DNA of 64,000 nucleotides from Allium sativum. Its lineage: Eukaryota; Streptophyta; Magnoliopsida; Asparagales; Amaryllidaceae. The notes below the pieces were generated by a model. The model ran no database searches. It saw only the letters and a program-made list of their open reading frames with translations, and was not told the DNA's origin. The translations under genes and the position numbers were made by a program. Of this stretch, positions 37,027 to 48,600 are shown piece by piece (within the stretch, counting starts at the first letter, position 1; each line of letters starts with the position of its first letter). The DNA lies in contig CM060921.1 in NCBI GenBank assembly GCA_030737875.1, positions 398,886,192-398,950,191 on the forward strand, in the 5' to 3' direction.

Positions 37027-37040
37027 TTCTCCCCACCTTT
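37027..37040 (-). other. Polypurine tract of D
   Basis: The minus strand reads AAAGGTGGGGAGAA directly before the LTR start. Confidence 0.85.
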
Positions 37041-37043
37041 TAG

Positions 37044-37061
37044 GATTTCGTCCCCGAAATC
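37044..37061 (-). other. Pre-PPT hairpin of D
   Basis: On the minus strand GATTTCG-GGGA-CGAAATC is a perfect 7-bp stem, placed as in the other five elements. Confidence 0.7.
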
Positions 37062-38399
37062 TCCAAGTTAGGAAGAACATATCCTATCATCCATCATTCA
37101 TCTACTAAAATCATCATCCACAAGCAACCATTGTCCTTAGATGATTTCTAATGCTGTACGAATATATGCAAAACGTGTGTGTGTACATGTTCCTTAGCTA
37201 ATGCTAATGATCAGGCCTGAATAATCTTTCTAATGCAAGATATGTATAGTGCCATGAATCCAACATGTATACAAATAATCCTAGTCATATAGATACTATA
37301 TGTGTGCACAATCATTCATTCATATGCAACAACTGCATGATAATACATTCTATTTCATCCATAAACAAGTATAAATACTCGTGCATATGCAATATGAAAT
37401 GTGACCGAGTCGAGCTAGTATCTAATGTGTATTCACGCATCCACAAGCAACCACTTGCAACCATATCAATCAGAACATGTTTCAAATACATGTTTACATC
37501 CATAGGGTTCTACCTAGGATTCCCTAAAACAGGATCGAGAAGATAAACAAGAAAACTCCTTACGGGGTTTGTAACAGAAAATAGGACCAAGAAGATGTCC
37601 ACAAAAGATAGCCTACAAGTAAGCTCTACAGAAAACAGGGATCAAGGATATACTCCCAAAAAGAGATATCATGCGCGTATCTAGTCTTTGACCATCAAAG
37701 TCGTATTTCCTCGAGCTTAATTCCATTGTGCCTTGACCGTCTTTTAACTTCGCGATTTCGTAGCTTCTTATTTCCTGTTTGCATAACATGAGCTGGAACT
37801 CATTTCTTCGTTGCCTCTCGTTCCACTTGCACTTATCCCTTTTTCTAGAATACTTGGCGCAAACATGACTGTGTACTCATGATCTCATGCAAGCTTTCCA
37901 AAATTCACTAGTGAATCTTGGATCTCGTTTATATACTATAAGGTATTCCATGTAGAAGAACTTTCTCTTGAAAGTAAACAGATGTCAACCAGATTATCAA
38001 GCGCACTTACTAGGGTGATCTCTATAACCCATGCATAAATGAAGTAAACCATCCGTCTTATCGGCGAACACCGTTCGATCGGGCTTCAAATTTCCAATAA
38101 AGGCATCAAGGGATTCTAAGTAACTAGTCATGACAGAACCTCAAAAAGGTTACACGATACTTCGAGGGTATTACCAAGGCTAGTCAAAAGGTCTAACTAC
38201 CCTCCTATCAAAACCGAGAGTGGCATCCCCTACTGGATAACCACTTCATCCCTAGAATCCATCCATAGCTTATAAACATAAGCATTATTTCCAAACTCAA
38301 CACTTGGCATAGACATTCTCAAATCCAAACAAGTCATGTATAAATGGACTGATTCTCCAATAGGACTTTGAGACAAAAATGGGATTCTCTATTACGCTA

Positions 38400-38550
38400 G
38401 TACTTAAGGTGCAGTGACTCAACTATCGAAGCAGACTTAAATGATACGAAAAACGAAGTCCTAACGGGATGATAGAGAAGAAAAGCTAAACCTTTAACAA
38501 GATCGTTACCCTCCTTCCGAGGTACCCTAGAAATGAGAGCATACTATTGC
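38400..38550 (-). pseudogene. Protease relic of element D
   Basis: On the minus strand, about 50 codons align with the B relic: YALISRVPRKEGNDLVKG, then SASIVESLHLKY. The D(T/F)(G/C)ASHSFI active-site core is missing (TSFFVSFK instead) and a stop precedes it. It is useful only as evidence of common descent with B. Confidence 0.55.
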
Positions 38551-39014
38551 CCTCCCGATGATCTTGTCCTTGTCCCATAATACTTAACTATCCGCCCCGT
38601 TTTACCATGCCAAAGATACTCTCTCATCATGGGTTTCATTGTTCATCTTTCTCCCTCCTTTGAGGATTAAGCCATACCAACAAGTTGCTCATCCTTAAGC
38701 TCGTATCCTTTATCCTCTTCCTCACTATCCTTTCTTATAACGCGGCCACTGGTCTCTCGAGAACCACCTCCATCGTATGGAAAGCACTTTCGTAGATAGA
38801 AAAGAATAGTCGCAGTTAAAACCACTGTGACTACAGATGGAGGAAGGAAAGGAAAAGATATTCAATTAAGGAAACAAGGATAGCGCTAATGGCCTTTGGG
38901 GAATAGCCTTTTTCTTTTAAAAGAAAATTTTCTTGAAAAATGCTTCTTTGTAAACGATTTTCAAATAGTTTTCAGAAGGTCTTTAAAAACTTTTGCCCAG
39001 TCTGGTAACCTTCT

Positions 39015-39026
39015 GCTCTGATACCA
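39015..39026 (-). other. Primer-binding site of D
   Basis: gctctgatacca on the plus strand equals TGGTATCAGAGC on the minus strand, two bases from the 5' LTR. It is a perfect match to the usual initiator tRNA-Met site. Confidence 0.95.
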
Positions 39027-39411
39027 CGTGTAACACCCCGCCTCCGCTAGGGTCACTCGCAAAGGAATGCACTAGCTTTAGAGGGGCATTATTGGTAAAC
39101 ATGCACAGAAATATCACAAGACAGAACATATAAAATAGCGGAAGTAAAATCGAACTTTCATAAACATTAATAATTAAGGTCTAAAGCCTTTTACATCAGA
39201 GTACATCAAAACCTGTCTTGCAATAGTAAAGAAGCATAAAGACTTTTTAAATAAATTATTCCCCAAGTAAAAACAGTAAAGTAGCCATAGCCAAGAAAAG
39301 TCCAAGCCATCCATGATGACCTTCAAGCAGAAGAAGTCCGAACTAAACAACAGTATTTCCTCCCTGTAACCTGGGGGGGAAACGGAAGAAAAGGGGGGAA
39401 ACAAAACGGGT

Positions 39412-39425
39412 CAGTCAAAAGACTG
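39412..39425 (-). other. Conserved U5 hairpin (D right LTR)
   Basis: CAGTC-AAAA-GACTG, 383 nt from the LTR end. Confidence 0.6.
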
Positions 39426-40869
39426 AGTAAGCCCTATCTACTATCAGCATAAAAACTAGTAAAGTTAACTGACATGAGAAACTGAGAAGAACATAAGCAT
39501 GATGACATGATAGATAAGCTAAATCAAAATAACAGGATGAACTACTGAACTCAGATAAACTAAGGTGTCATGATAAATTACGGTGTCAAGATAAAACAAG
39601 GTATCCCATCGTCAAGTTCCTGTCAAATATAATATCCCCAAGATATCTATCACGTATAACATCCCATGGTATCTATCCTGTCTTTTAGCTCTGCACCTAC
39701 CGTACTATTATCCCCACCGTATCATGTGTTAACCATGAATGACCCTTACTCAAAAGTCGTGTAATGGTCCATGTCAACCTAATATATCGCATATATAGGT
39801 TACTAAACTCGTATGTTTTATTCCATGTAAATGTTCAGTCCCTTGCCGTAGACCATACGGGCTTCCCCATGAGATTCTATACTACTTTAACATAGTTCCA
39901 TGATCCTTAAGATCGTTTTGGATTGTCACCCTATATCTAACTAGGGTCTTTCAACATGAATCATTGTTTGTACAACTAGGACTTATGCTACCTAGGACTA
40001 CTAGGGATTATGCTTACCTATTGCACGTTTTCGTATCTCGGTTTTGGTTCAACCACCCAGGGCCACTAGGATTTACGCTAACCGTCAACCGCGCCCTTTT
40101 TCCCACGCATTCATCGTGAATCGTTTTTCCATGACTGTATGCACATGTATCACATCGTGCCATCCGAGTCCTGTCACAGGGCAGGTCAGGAAATACAGGA
40201 CTCGGTCGGGAGCTTTCGATTTATCCGCCGATGCAGATGCTAAGGTCTATTTTTTTCTATACGTGGCTATGGTCCCACGAGACCACTCCCTCAACTAGCG
40301 AAAGACAAGACAGGATAAATCCTGTACGAGAACACACTACTGGCCAACCCACAATCCTAGCCTTACCGCAACCATAACTAGATAGCAATTATGGTCTTTT
40401 GGTGTTCTCTGCCTTTCCGTACGTACACGCTTGACCAAAGATGGTAGGTAGCCTGACGAAATGCTATCTAGGGCACGACCGTGTATCGTCGACTATCCCC
40501 TATCCATCCCCGTCTTTAGGTCGCTCGAATAGCAACCAAGGCATACTCTTGGTTCTTCTAACGCAGACCTTAACCTCTCATGAGCCTAGTATGATCACCT
40601 GGCAGCTCACAGAGGGATACCAAGAATATCCTCACGTTCCCCGAAGCCGCTGCTTCGTTACCCAGTTCGCTGGAGCCTTTATCTAAATCAGATACTTGCT
40701 CCTACTCGTATACTTAAACGATGACCTACCGTATCAGGTTACTCATCTATCTATGAACTGGTCCAAATCTCCTTGACTAAGAATTATTACTTAGCTTTTC
40801 TTCAACTAAGGTTTACCACTTAGCCTTATTCCCGTTATTCTTGTTACTTATGGTTATCCACCTAATTCT

Positions 40870-42105
40870 CCGAATTAGGGTTTATATAATGGATTAAGTG
40901 TCACTTAAGTTCATGACTTAATCTCGTCTACAAATCATGTCAAAATTGGCTAAGTATCCATGTCCAAGACTTAACCCTACAAACCATGTTCACGTTGGTT
41001 AAGTATGTATTAACTTGACCCTATCAAATTACTGAGTCAAATTGGTCAAGTGTATTCAAACGATTCATGACTTAGCCTTATCATGTTATCACGTTGGATT
41101 GGTTAAGTATTGGTTAACTTAACCTCAATAAATTCACGAGTTAGATTGGTTAAGTATAGGTCACTTAACCACATCAAATCATCATGTTAGATTAGTTAAG
41201 TGTTTAACTTAACCCCATTAAACTACCAAGTGGAATTAATTAAGTCTAGGCTAACTTAACCCCAACCGATTTCCATGTTTAGACTAGTTGAGTCTAATCT
41301 TAACCCCATCCATTAACTGTATTTTTTGGTTAAGCATCATTAAGAAAACTTACTTAACCTTACCAAGTTATCGTGTTGGATTGATTAAGTGTTGGTTAAC
41401 TTAACCACTTCAAAATCGCCGAATTGGATGGGTTGAGTCCAGGTTAACTTTACCACATCCCCTAACTGTATTATACGGTTAAGTGTAATTAGGAAAGCTT
41501 AATTAACCGTATCAAATCCACGTGTTGGTTTGGTTAAGTGTTGGTTAACTTAACCACTTCAAAATCGCCGAATTGGATGGGTTGAGTCCAGGTTAACTTA
41601 ACCACATCCCCTAACTGTATTATACGGTTAAGTGTAATTAGGAAAGCTTAATTAACCGTAATAAATCCACGTGTTGGTTTGGTTAAGTGTTGGTTAACTT
41701 AACCCCGTCCACTAGTCGTATAAAAATGGTTAAGTGTCATTAGGCAAATCAAGTTACTTAACCTACCCAACCTTGTCATGTTTTGTTAAGTATCATTAGC
41801 CTAATCAATTTACTTAATCCATTTGTCCATGTCATATTTGGTTAAGAGTCATTAATCAAATTAACTTAACCCTATCATGTGGCATTAATTACTTAATGCA
41901 CCTCAACCTCTCACATTAGACTTTGTTGTGGTTACTAGTTAAGCCGGTCGGTTCCGGGTAGCTTTACACCACAACTTGGTCTAACCTCGGGTTCAAGCAC
42001 AACATGACCAACTTCTCACATTGGGTCCTATTGTTTGCAACTACTAGTTAGGCCGGTCGGTTCCGGGTAGTTTTACGTTGCAAACTCAACCCAACCTCGA
42101 GTTGG
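40870..42105. repeat. Quasi-palindromic array and two-copy repeat (D right LTR)
   Basis: Counterpart of 34260-35495, with the same 149-bp spacing and the same unit order. Confidence 0.85.
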
Positions 42106-43157
42106 CCACACTTATATTATCTAAGTGTCATGTCCATTATGTTTCCAACACATATTACAAGTTTTCAAGGATTTGGGTATACCTAACATAATAGGTAAAT
42201 TCCCAATTCCATAGTATGGGTAGACCTAACTTAATAGGTAAATTCCCAATTTCATATTTTCAAACATACTCACATGTCAACTTCCATGTTATATTTCAAG
42301 TCATGTTTTCAAGTTGTATTTTAATGTCATTAGAAATTACCCATAACATAACCCAACGCTTTTAAACTCGCATATACGTTCGCAACAACGTAATGGATTA
42401 AAAGAAGAGACTTGGCAAAGGCATGACAAAAATGGATATTAAGCCACAAGTTAATCATGGTGGCAAATGAGGTACAAATGTGTTCATCAACTTGCATGTT
42501 ACATTCTTAAGCCTCAAAAACATGCATAAACCCAAACTTGACACATAAGCGAATCATGGTGACAAAAGACATGGAATGATGACTAATAACTCGCATATAT
42601 CATCATATAAGGGTTATGACTTCATATGCAAGTTGACATAAAGGTTATGAGGGTTCTTATGTTGCATAATGCAACATTTCAACATAAAGGTTGTAGCTTT
42701 TAGCCCAAAAGATCAAGATAATGACTTCATAAACTTGCATGACATGATAGCATGTATCATACTCAATGATGAAACCCAAACTTGCAACATGAACATTTAA
42801 CTTCATAGTTAATATCTAAGAGTAGGGAAAGGGCTTACATTGCTATGAAGGCACAAATCGATTAAGTTAAAGATTGAGACAACGCCTATGCATGCCATCA
42901 TCCAAAAACCCAAAGATGAAAGCTCCAAATCAATAAAAACCCCATCTTGATGAGCCAAGATCAAAGCTTTAGCCTTGAAATCAACTTGAGAAGCTCTCAT
43001 ACTAACATAGGGACTCTCTAATACTCTCATGATCATGAAACCTCTCATAGAAATGAAGTGGAGGCTAGGATTTTGAGTGGAGGCCATGAGAGGAGCAATT
43101 TTTCCATTGTTTAGTTGCATGAATGAATAATGAGGATTTAGGAGAGGGTTAGGGGCT

Positions 43158-43165
43158 TATTTATA
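43158..43165 (-). promoter_or_regulatory. Candidate TATA box (D 5' LTR)
   Basis: TATAAATA on the minus strand, 473 bp into the LTR that would drive transcription of D. Confidence 0.5.
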
Positions 43166-43303
43166 GAGATTAGGATTAGTTAGGACCCTTAGATTAACCC
43201 TAGGACCAATCTGAACCATCAGATTTCAAACCAGGCCCAAAAACCTAGCCAAGACAGAAAATTGGTTCACCAGGCAAAACTGCCCGGCCACCATAGGTCG
43301 ACC

Positions 43304-43375
43304 CCCAAGTCGACAGGGCTGTCGACTTGGGTCAAGCCATGTCGACTCCCAAGTCGACAGGGCTGTCGACTTGGG
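43304..43375. repeat. Tandem pair of strong hairpins with GTCGAC arms (D right LTR)
   Basis: Two 11-bp-arm inverted repeats at 43304-43331 and 43348-43375, identical to the left LTR pair. Confidence 0.9.
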
Positions 43376-43638
43376 GAGCCTGGCGGGAATTTTTCCCGCC
43401 TTGCCTTCCAGCCCTAATTTTCGAAATTATAACTCGTTTTTGAACTTGAATTTTCTGAAAACTTTGTCGGATCATAACTTGGTCATACGGACTCCGATTC
43501 TCGAAAACTCAGACTCTATTTCGCGTATTTTTCCGAGACGAACGCAATGGCATAGCCCGTTTTACTTGATTCAGAATTTAAAATTAAATCCTGCCTTGAT
43601 TCTCGTCTTAACATGTTATCGAAATACGGGTTGTTACA

Positions 43639-43643
43639 ACTAT
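43639..43643. repeat. Target-site duplication of D, right copy (actat)
   Basis: It matches 32407-32411 and is followed by cgaccaatataacc, as in the empty site. Confidence 0.96.
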
Positions 43644-44799
43644 CGACCAATATAACCGAGGCCTCGTAATCCATCATCCACATAAGTAAAAATTTCTGGG
43701 CTCCATACCATGACACCACTTCTACCTAGAAAGAAACGTGTGCACTCCCTGCATTCCCTTATCATGTTTCTGAACTTTAACGGGGTGTGAGGCTCGCGAA
43801 GTAACGCTATACACAAAGCTATGCCTAAACAGGTCGTGCTTTGATCATCAACCACAAGGCTCTGCTTTTCAATAAAAGCCTTGATCATTTGCATCTTGGT
43901 ATGCCACATTGACAATCAACGCCATGCGATCAATAACTATCAATATATAACCTCTGAGCTCGTGCGTCTCCGAGAAGGGTGTTAAGCAAGAGAATAAATC
44001 CTCTGCCACCAAAGAGATATATATTAAATAGAAATCAATTTACATGGAATGAAATCCAATATCAGACACACATCCATTTGCAAGTCCGTTCTGGGTCTGA
44101 ACGAAACCGGATACACCTTATTCCTCGTCTTGTATGTCCAATACGGAAGAGAGGTGCTCGCTTATCCTGGCAATCAACAAGTACATCCGAACAACTACCA
44201 CTTTAACCCTTTACTGGGAGCTACCCAATGTCGGGCATCAGTAGTCATCCATTCGATGTGAAGATCGTCGGTCTTCAACCATCATCTTCAATATCTTCGA
44301 TTTATATCATCGTATAATTATTTGAAATGAGATTGAACTTGGTCTTTTCAAATAATTCTCGCATATATATAATTTAAACCATTTCATATCGTTAATATTA
44401 TTTTATAACAATTTATCACTATTTTTATTTATTTAAAAATAACTCAACTAAATTTAACGACGCCTCGGGTCAATAGGCGGCCTTGGCGCTGTTTTTACCC
44501 AAATTTGATTTATACTTTTCTCGAAATCTAACCGATGGATTTTAATAATTTTTACACTATTGGAAAGGTCTTCCAAAAGCGGTCCTAATGGTTCCAGTTT
44601 TGGGAAAATCCGACGGTCGGATCTTTTGGTATAATCGTTTAAAGTCACAATTCCGAAACGCGAACTACTGCGCGCGATTCGTTTAATTTATATTTATATA
44701 TATAATTACATATATGAATCACTCGACGATTTCACTAACGTGCTTAATATACCAAATAAAGAGTGTTTTAATTTGCGTACCCATTTCTACATGCTTATA

Positions 44800-46900
44800 G
44801 TGTCAAACAAAATGTATTTTATTTACATGACATTTTTGCTAATGACAAAAAAAAAAAAAAAGATAATTTTTATTTTCATAACTTGTATGCAATTTCTATT
44901 TTAAGGTTTATTTTAATTTGCATACAAATTCTAATGTATGACTTAACGATAAAAATGTATCTTTAATTTGTATACAAATTGTAATGTATATTTTGACAAT
45001 AAAAATGATTCTTTAACTTGCATACAAATTCTAATGATTGTTTTGACAATAAAAATGATTCTTTAATTCGCATACAAATTCTATTTCAACAAAATGTATA
45101 AAAAGTGATATAATCATTTTTGTTGACAATTCTATTTCAACAAAATGATTAAAAGTGATAATTTCATTTCGTTAATAATTCTTGTTTAACAAGATGAATA
45201 TAAGTGATGATTGCATTTATGTTGACAATTCTAGTTTAACAGAATGATTAAAAGTGATAATTTCATTTTGTTAACAATTCTAGTTTAACAAAATGAATAT
45301 AAGGTGATAATTTCGTTTTGTTAACAATCCTAGTTTTAACTAAATGAATATAAAGTGAAATTTCATTTTGTTAACAATTCTAGTTTAACAAAGTGAAAAT
45401 AAAGTGATAATCTCATTTTGTTATCAATTCCAGTTTAACAAAATGAATATAACGTGATAATTTCATTTTGTTAACAATTCTAGTTTAACAAAATGATTAA
45501 AATGTGATAATTTCATTTTGTTAACAATTCTAATTTAACAAAATGAATATAGGAATGGTCTTTTAATTTTGTTGACAATTCTATTTCAACAAAATTAATA
45601 TTTTTTCTCAAACACAAATCTGTTTAACAAAAATGTTATTTTTGTTTTACCTCTAATCTATTTAACAAAAATGTAATTTTCGTTTTAACTCAAATCTATT
45701 TAACAAAAATGTAATTTTTGTTTTCAACCATCATATTTTGACAAAATGCAAATTTTTGTTTCAGCTATTATATTTGACAAAAATGTATATTTTGTTTCAA
45801 CAAATCTATTTTGACAAAAATGTATATTTTGTTTCAACTAATCTATTTTGATAAAATGTATATTTTTGTGTCAACTATTTTATTTTGACAAAAATGTTCA
45901 TTTTGTTTCAACTCTTCTATTTTGACAAAAATGTTCGTTTTTGTTTCAACTGATCTATTTTGACAAAAATGTACATTTTTGTTTCAACTAATCTTTTTGA
46001 CAAAAATGTTCATTTTTGTTTCAACTAATCTTTTTGACAAAAATGTTCATTTTTGTTTCAACTAATCTTTTTCACAAAAATGTTCATTTTTGTTTCAACT
46101 AAAAAGAATAATAATTTTGCTTCAACAATTATATTTTGACAAGAGTGACAATTTTTGTTCAACACTTATATTTTGACAAGAGTGACAATTTTGTTTCAAC
46201 TAATCTATTTTGATAAAAATGTACATTTTGATTCAACTATAAAAAATGATAATTTTTGTTTCACTATTTCCTTACAACAAAATGTCCTTTTTATTTCAAC
46301 TATTTTGTTACAACGAAAATGTCCTTTTTATTTCAACTATTTTGTTAAGACAAAAATTTCCTATTTATTTCAACTATTTTGATATGAAAAAATGTCCTTT
46401 TTATTTCAACTATTTTGTTACAACAAAAATGTCCTTTTTATTTCAACTATTTTGATATGACAAAAATGACAAATTTAATTCAACAATTATGTTTTGACAA
46501 AAATGTCATATCCAATAATTATATTTTGACAAAAATGATCATTTTAATTCAACTATTCTAATTTGAAAAAATGTATATATTTATTTCAACTATTCTAATT
46601 TGACAAATTGTATATATTTATTTCAACTATTCTAATTTGACAAAATGTATATATTTATTTCAACTATTCTAATTTGACAAAATGTATATTTTGATTCAAC
46701 TAATCTATTTTGTCAAAAATGACAATTTTAATCAATAATTATATTTTGACAAAAATGATAATTTTTAATTCAACTATTCAAATTTGTCAAAAATGACAAA
46801 TTTAATTCAACATGTCTAATTTGTCAAAAGTGACAATTTTAATTCAACAATTATAATTTGTCAAAATGACAATTTTAATTCAACAATTATAATTTATTCA
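44800..46900 (-). repeat. AT-rich palindromic minisatellite (E LTR)
   Basis: About 2.1 kb. The first part repeats a unit of about 50 bp (ttaacaattctagtttaac plus aaatgaatat), then a unit of about 37 bp with acaaaaatg ... catttttgt arms that can pair perfectly. Units vary from place to place. In the other E LTR only the start of the array is visible before G interrupts. Confidence 0.85.
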
Positions 46901-47572
46901 ACACAACAATCATCAAATCGATAAACCTACATAACAATATCAGTTCCAGATCAAATCACGTATGACAATCAATAGAATTTAACAGCGTATGGTAATACCA
47001 CAAACATGATTAATTAATTTAAATTATATATAAAAAAAGTAGAATTTCTCACAGTGCTTTCAATCCTGTATAATTCAGATTTGAATTTTTGTCCAAAATC
47101 TAATCTTCTCCGAATTTATTCTAATTAGTCCAGAAATGTAGATCTCAGACTCACGATCGCAGCGGTTCTGAAATTGTTCAATTCTGAGTTCGTATGCATC
47201 AATTATGAATTTATATAGGTAGATAACATTTTTAAAATAATTAATTAAATAATTATAAAGGGAAAATACCCTTCTTCCCCAAATCAGATCGAGGCCGCGC
47301 TATTTCTTCTTTATTCAATTCTAGGGTTCTCGTTTTCACACAATCCGAGGCGTTGGAGGACAATCGGGCAATGGAACGTCGAAGGGAGGAGGGCGGCGCA
47401 CGCAATGGGACCTATGGCGGTAGGTGCGATCGCACGTAGGTGGTGCAGCGACGGGGCAAAACCGCTGACTTTGGGGCTCTTGTTCATCGTGAATACACCA
47501 CAGTTTTTGATCAACCCCGTATGGAATCAAATCTTATGAAATTCTCTTCAGTAAAGTTAAAAGGAGGATGGA

Positions 47573-47580
47573 GTTTTATA
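47573..47580 (-). promoter_or_regulatory. Candidate TATA box (E 3' LTR)
   Basis: TATAAAAC on the minus strand, about 720 bp into the LTR, before a GC-rich leader, as in A, C and G. Confidence 0.5.
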
Positions 47581-48304
47581 GTACGGATTGAAGGAAATTA
47601 GTGGCAGAAGAAAGGAGCTGTTCTGGCCATTGGTTGAAAGGTGGCGGTGCTTTAGAAATAGGGATTAGGGTTTTGTTATGAGATATTTATAATAAAATAA
47701 TATTAAACCTCTTAATTATTAGTTTTAAGCCCGTTAAACCTCTACAGCTCCAAATTCAGCCCAATGAGAGTATTTCCTACCCAAATTCCCCCGTTTCGGC
47801 CACAATGGGCTAGGTTCCGTCAAAACAATCGATCGTTTTTAGTCTGTTTTCTTTAAATTAAAATTTAAATCATTTATTTATTTAATTCGATCGTAAATTT
47901 AAATTTATCGGGGCCACATACGGACTCCAAAAATTCCCAAAAAAAAATTAGCTATGTTTTGACGATACAGTCCTAACAAAATTAATTTCATCGAATTTGG
48001 AGACCATTCGAAAAATGGCCTTTTTAACGGTCGATTAAATTCAATAGAAATTATCGAACACAGTTTAATTTACCACGCTCACATATTGATTCCAAAAATT
48101 ATGGAAAATTAAACTTAGCAATAATTTGACATTCCGGATCCGACAAAAATGGTTTCGTCGAAAACGGAGATCATTTATAAAATGACTATTTTTAATAGCT
48201 TTAATATTATTTAAAAATGGAAAATTTAAATTCTGGCACATTTTCGAACAAAATTTCTTAAAATAAAATTTTTAAATTGGTTCTGATTTTCCGGGTTGTT
48301 ACAA

Positions 48305-48316
48305 TCTCCCCCACTT
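48305..48316 (-). other. Polypurine tract of E
   Basis: The minus strand reads AAGTGGGGGAGA, identical to A, F and G. Confidence 0.95.
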
Positions 48317-48321
48317 AAAAA

Positions 48322-48339
48322 CTTTTCTTCCCCGAAAAG
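48322..48339 (-). other. Pre-PPT hairpin of E
   Basis: On the minus strand CTTTTCG-GGGA-AGAAAAG: six pairs with a G-A mismatch next to the loop. Confidence 0.6.
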
Positions 48340-48407
48340 GAAACAGTTGTAAAGTAGGAAACAAAACGGAAAATGCAAAATATTGTAAATGTACCTCAAC
48401 ACAAGAG

Positions 48408-48600
48408 CTACTCGGAGATATCCACCCTGCACTTGGGATAAGCCTGTTTGATGCTATCCTCAGTCTCCCATGTGCAATCTCTAGGATCCCCGCTCCACTG
48501 CACTTTGACTAAGTGGATCCTCTTGTTCCTCAGAACTCAGGTCTCTTTGCCAACAATTTTCACTGGCTTCCTCCTTACTGCTAAGCTCGAGTAATCTCCA
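48408..48600 (-). pseudogene. Chromodomain of element E
   Basis: In one minus-strand frame it reads RRKPVKIVGKET, a stop, then LVKVQWSGDPRDCTWETE and DSIKQAYPKCRVDISE to a TAG at 48408-48410. It is very similar to the A chromodomain, with one internal stop. Confidence 0.85.

Larger units (their letters stand above)
37027..39028 (-). mobile_element. Element D internal region
   Basis: These 2002 bp run from PPT (left) to PBS (right). Sequence just inside the PPT aligns loosely with B. The only coding trace is a protease relic at about 38400-38550. No other pol motif was found in any frame. Confidence 0.85.
32412..43638 (-). mobile_element. Element D: recent non-autonomous LTR retrotransposon
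   Basis: It is complete in the window: LTRs of 4615 and 4610 bp around 2002 bp of interior, with TSD actat. PBS at 39015-39026 and PPT at 37027-37040 place it on the minus strand. The LTRs differ at only about 1 in 100 bases by eye, so it is probably the youngest large insertion here that can be judged from two LTRs. The interior lacks reverse transcriptase, RNase H and integrase, so movement would need proteins from elsewhere. It is a relative of B. Confidence 0.95.
39029..43638 (-). mobile_element. Element D 5' LTR
   Basis: A 4610-bp LTR nearly identical to 32412-37026. Visible differences are scattered single bases and a shorter G-run (7 against 12). It carries the U5 hairpin at 39412-39425, TATA at 43158-43165 (minus) and the GTCGAC hairpin pair at 43304-43375. 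Confidence 0.95.
43644..48303 (-). mobile_element. Element E 3' LTR, right fragment (U3 side)
   Basis: It continues the E LTR after D and ends gggttgttaca beside the PPT. It holds the conserved U5 block (43945-44025), one copy of the 200-bp module (44460-44720), a long AT-rich palindromic minisatellite (44800-46900), a GC-rich leader (47340-47500) and a TATA candidate (47573-47580). Confidence 0.93.

Noticed and set aside
42809..43120. 103-codon minus-strand frame just downstream of the D TATA box, also at 36197-36508
   Set aside because: It begins near the expected transcript start and could be an upstream ORF, but B lacks it and it has no recognisable motif. Two near-identical copies are no evidence of selection.
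46155..46455. Frames of 69-75 codons with a repeating FYFNYF pattern
   Set aside because: They are a direct product of the AT-rich minisatellite unit.
44800..46900. CRISPR-like repeat array
   Set aside because: Units are degenerate, there are no unique spacers of fixed length, and the context is a plant LTR.
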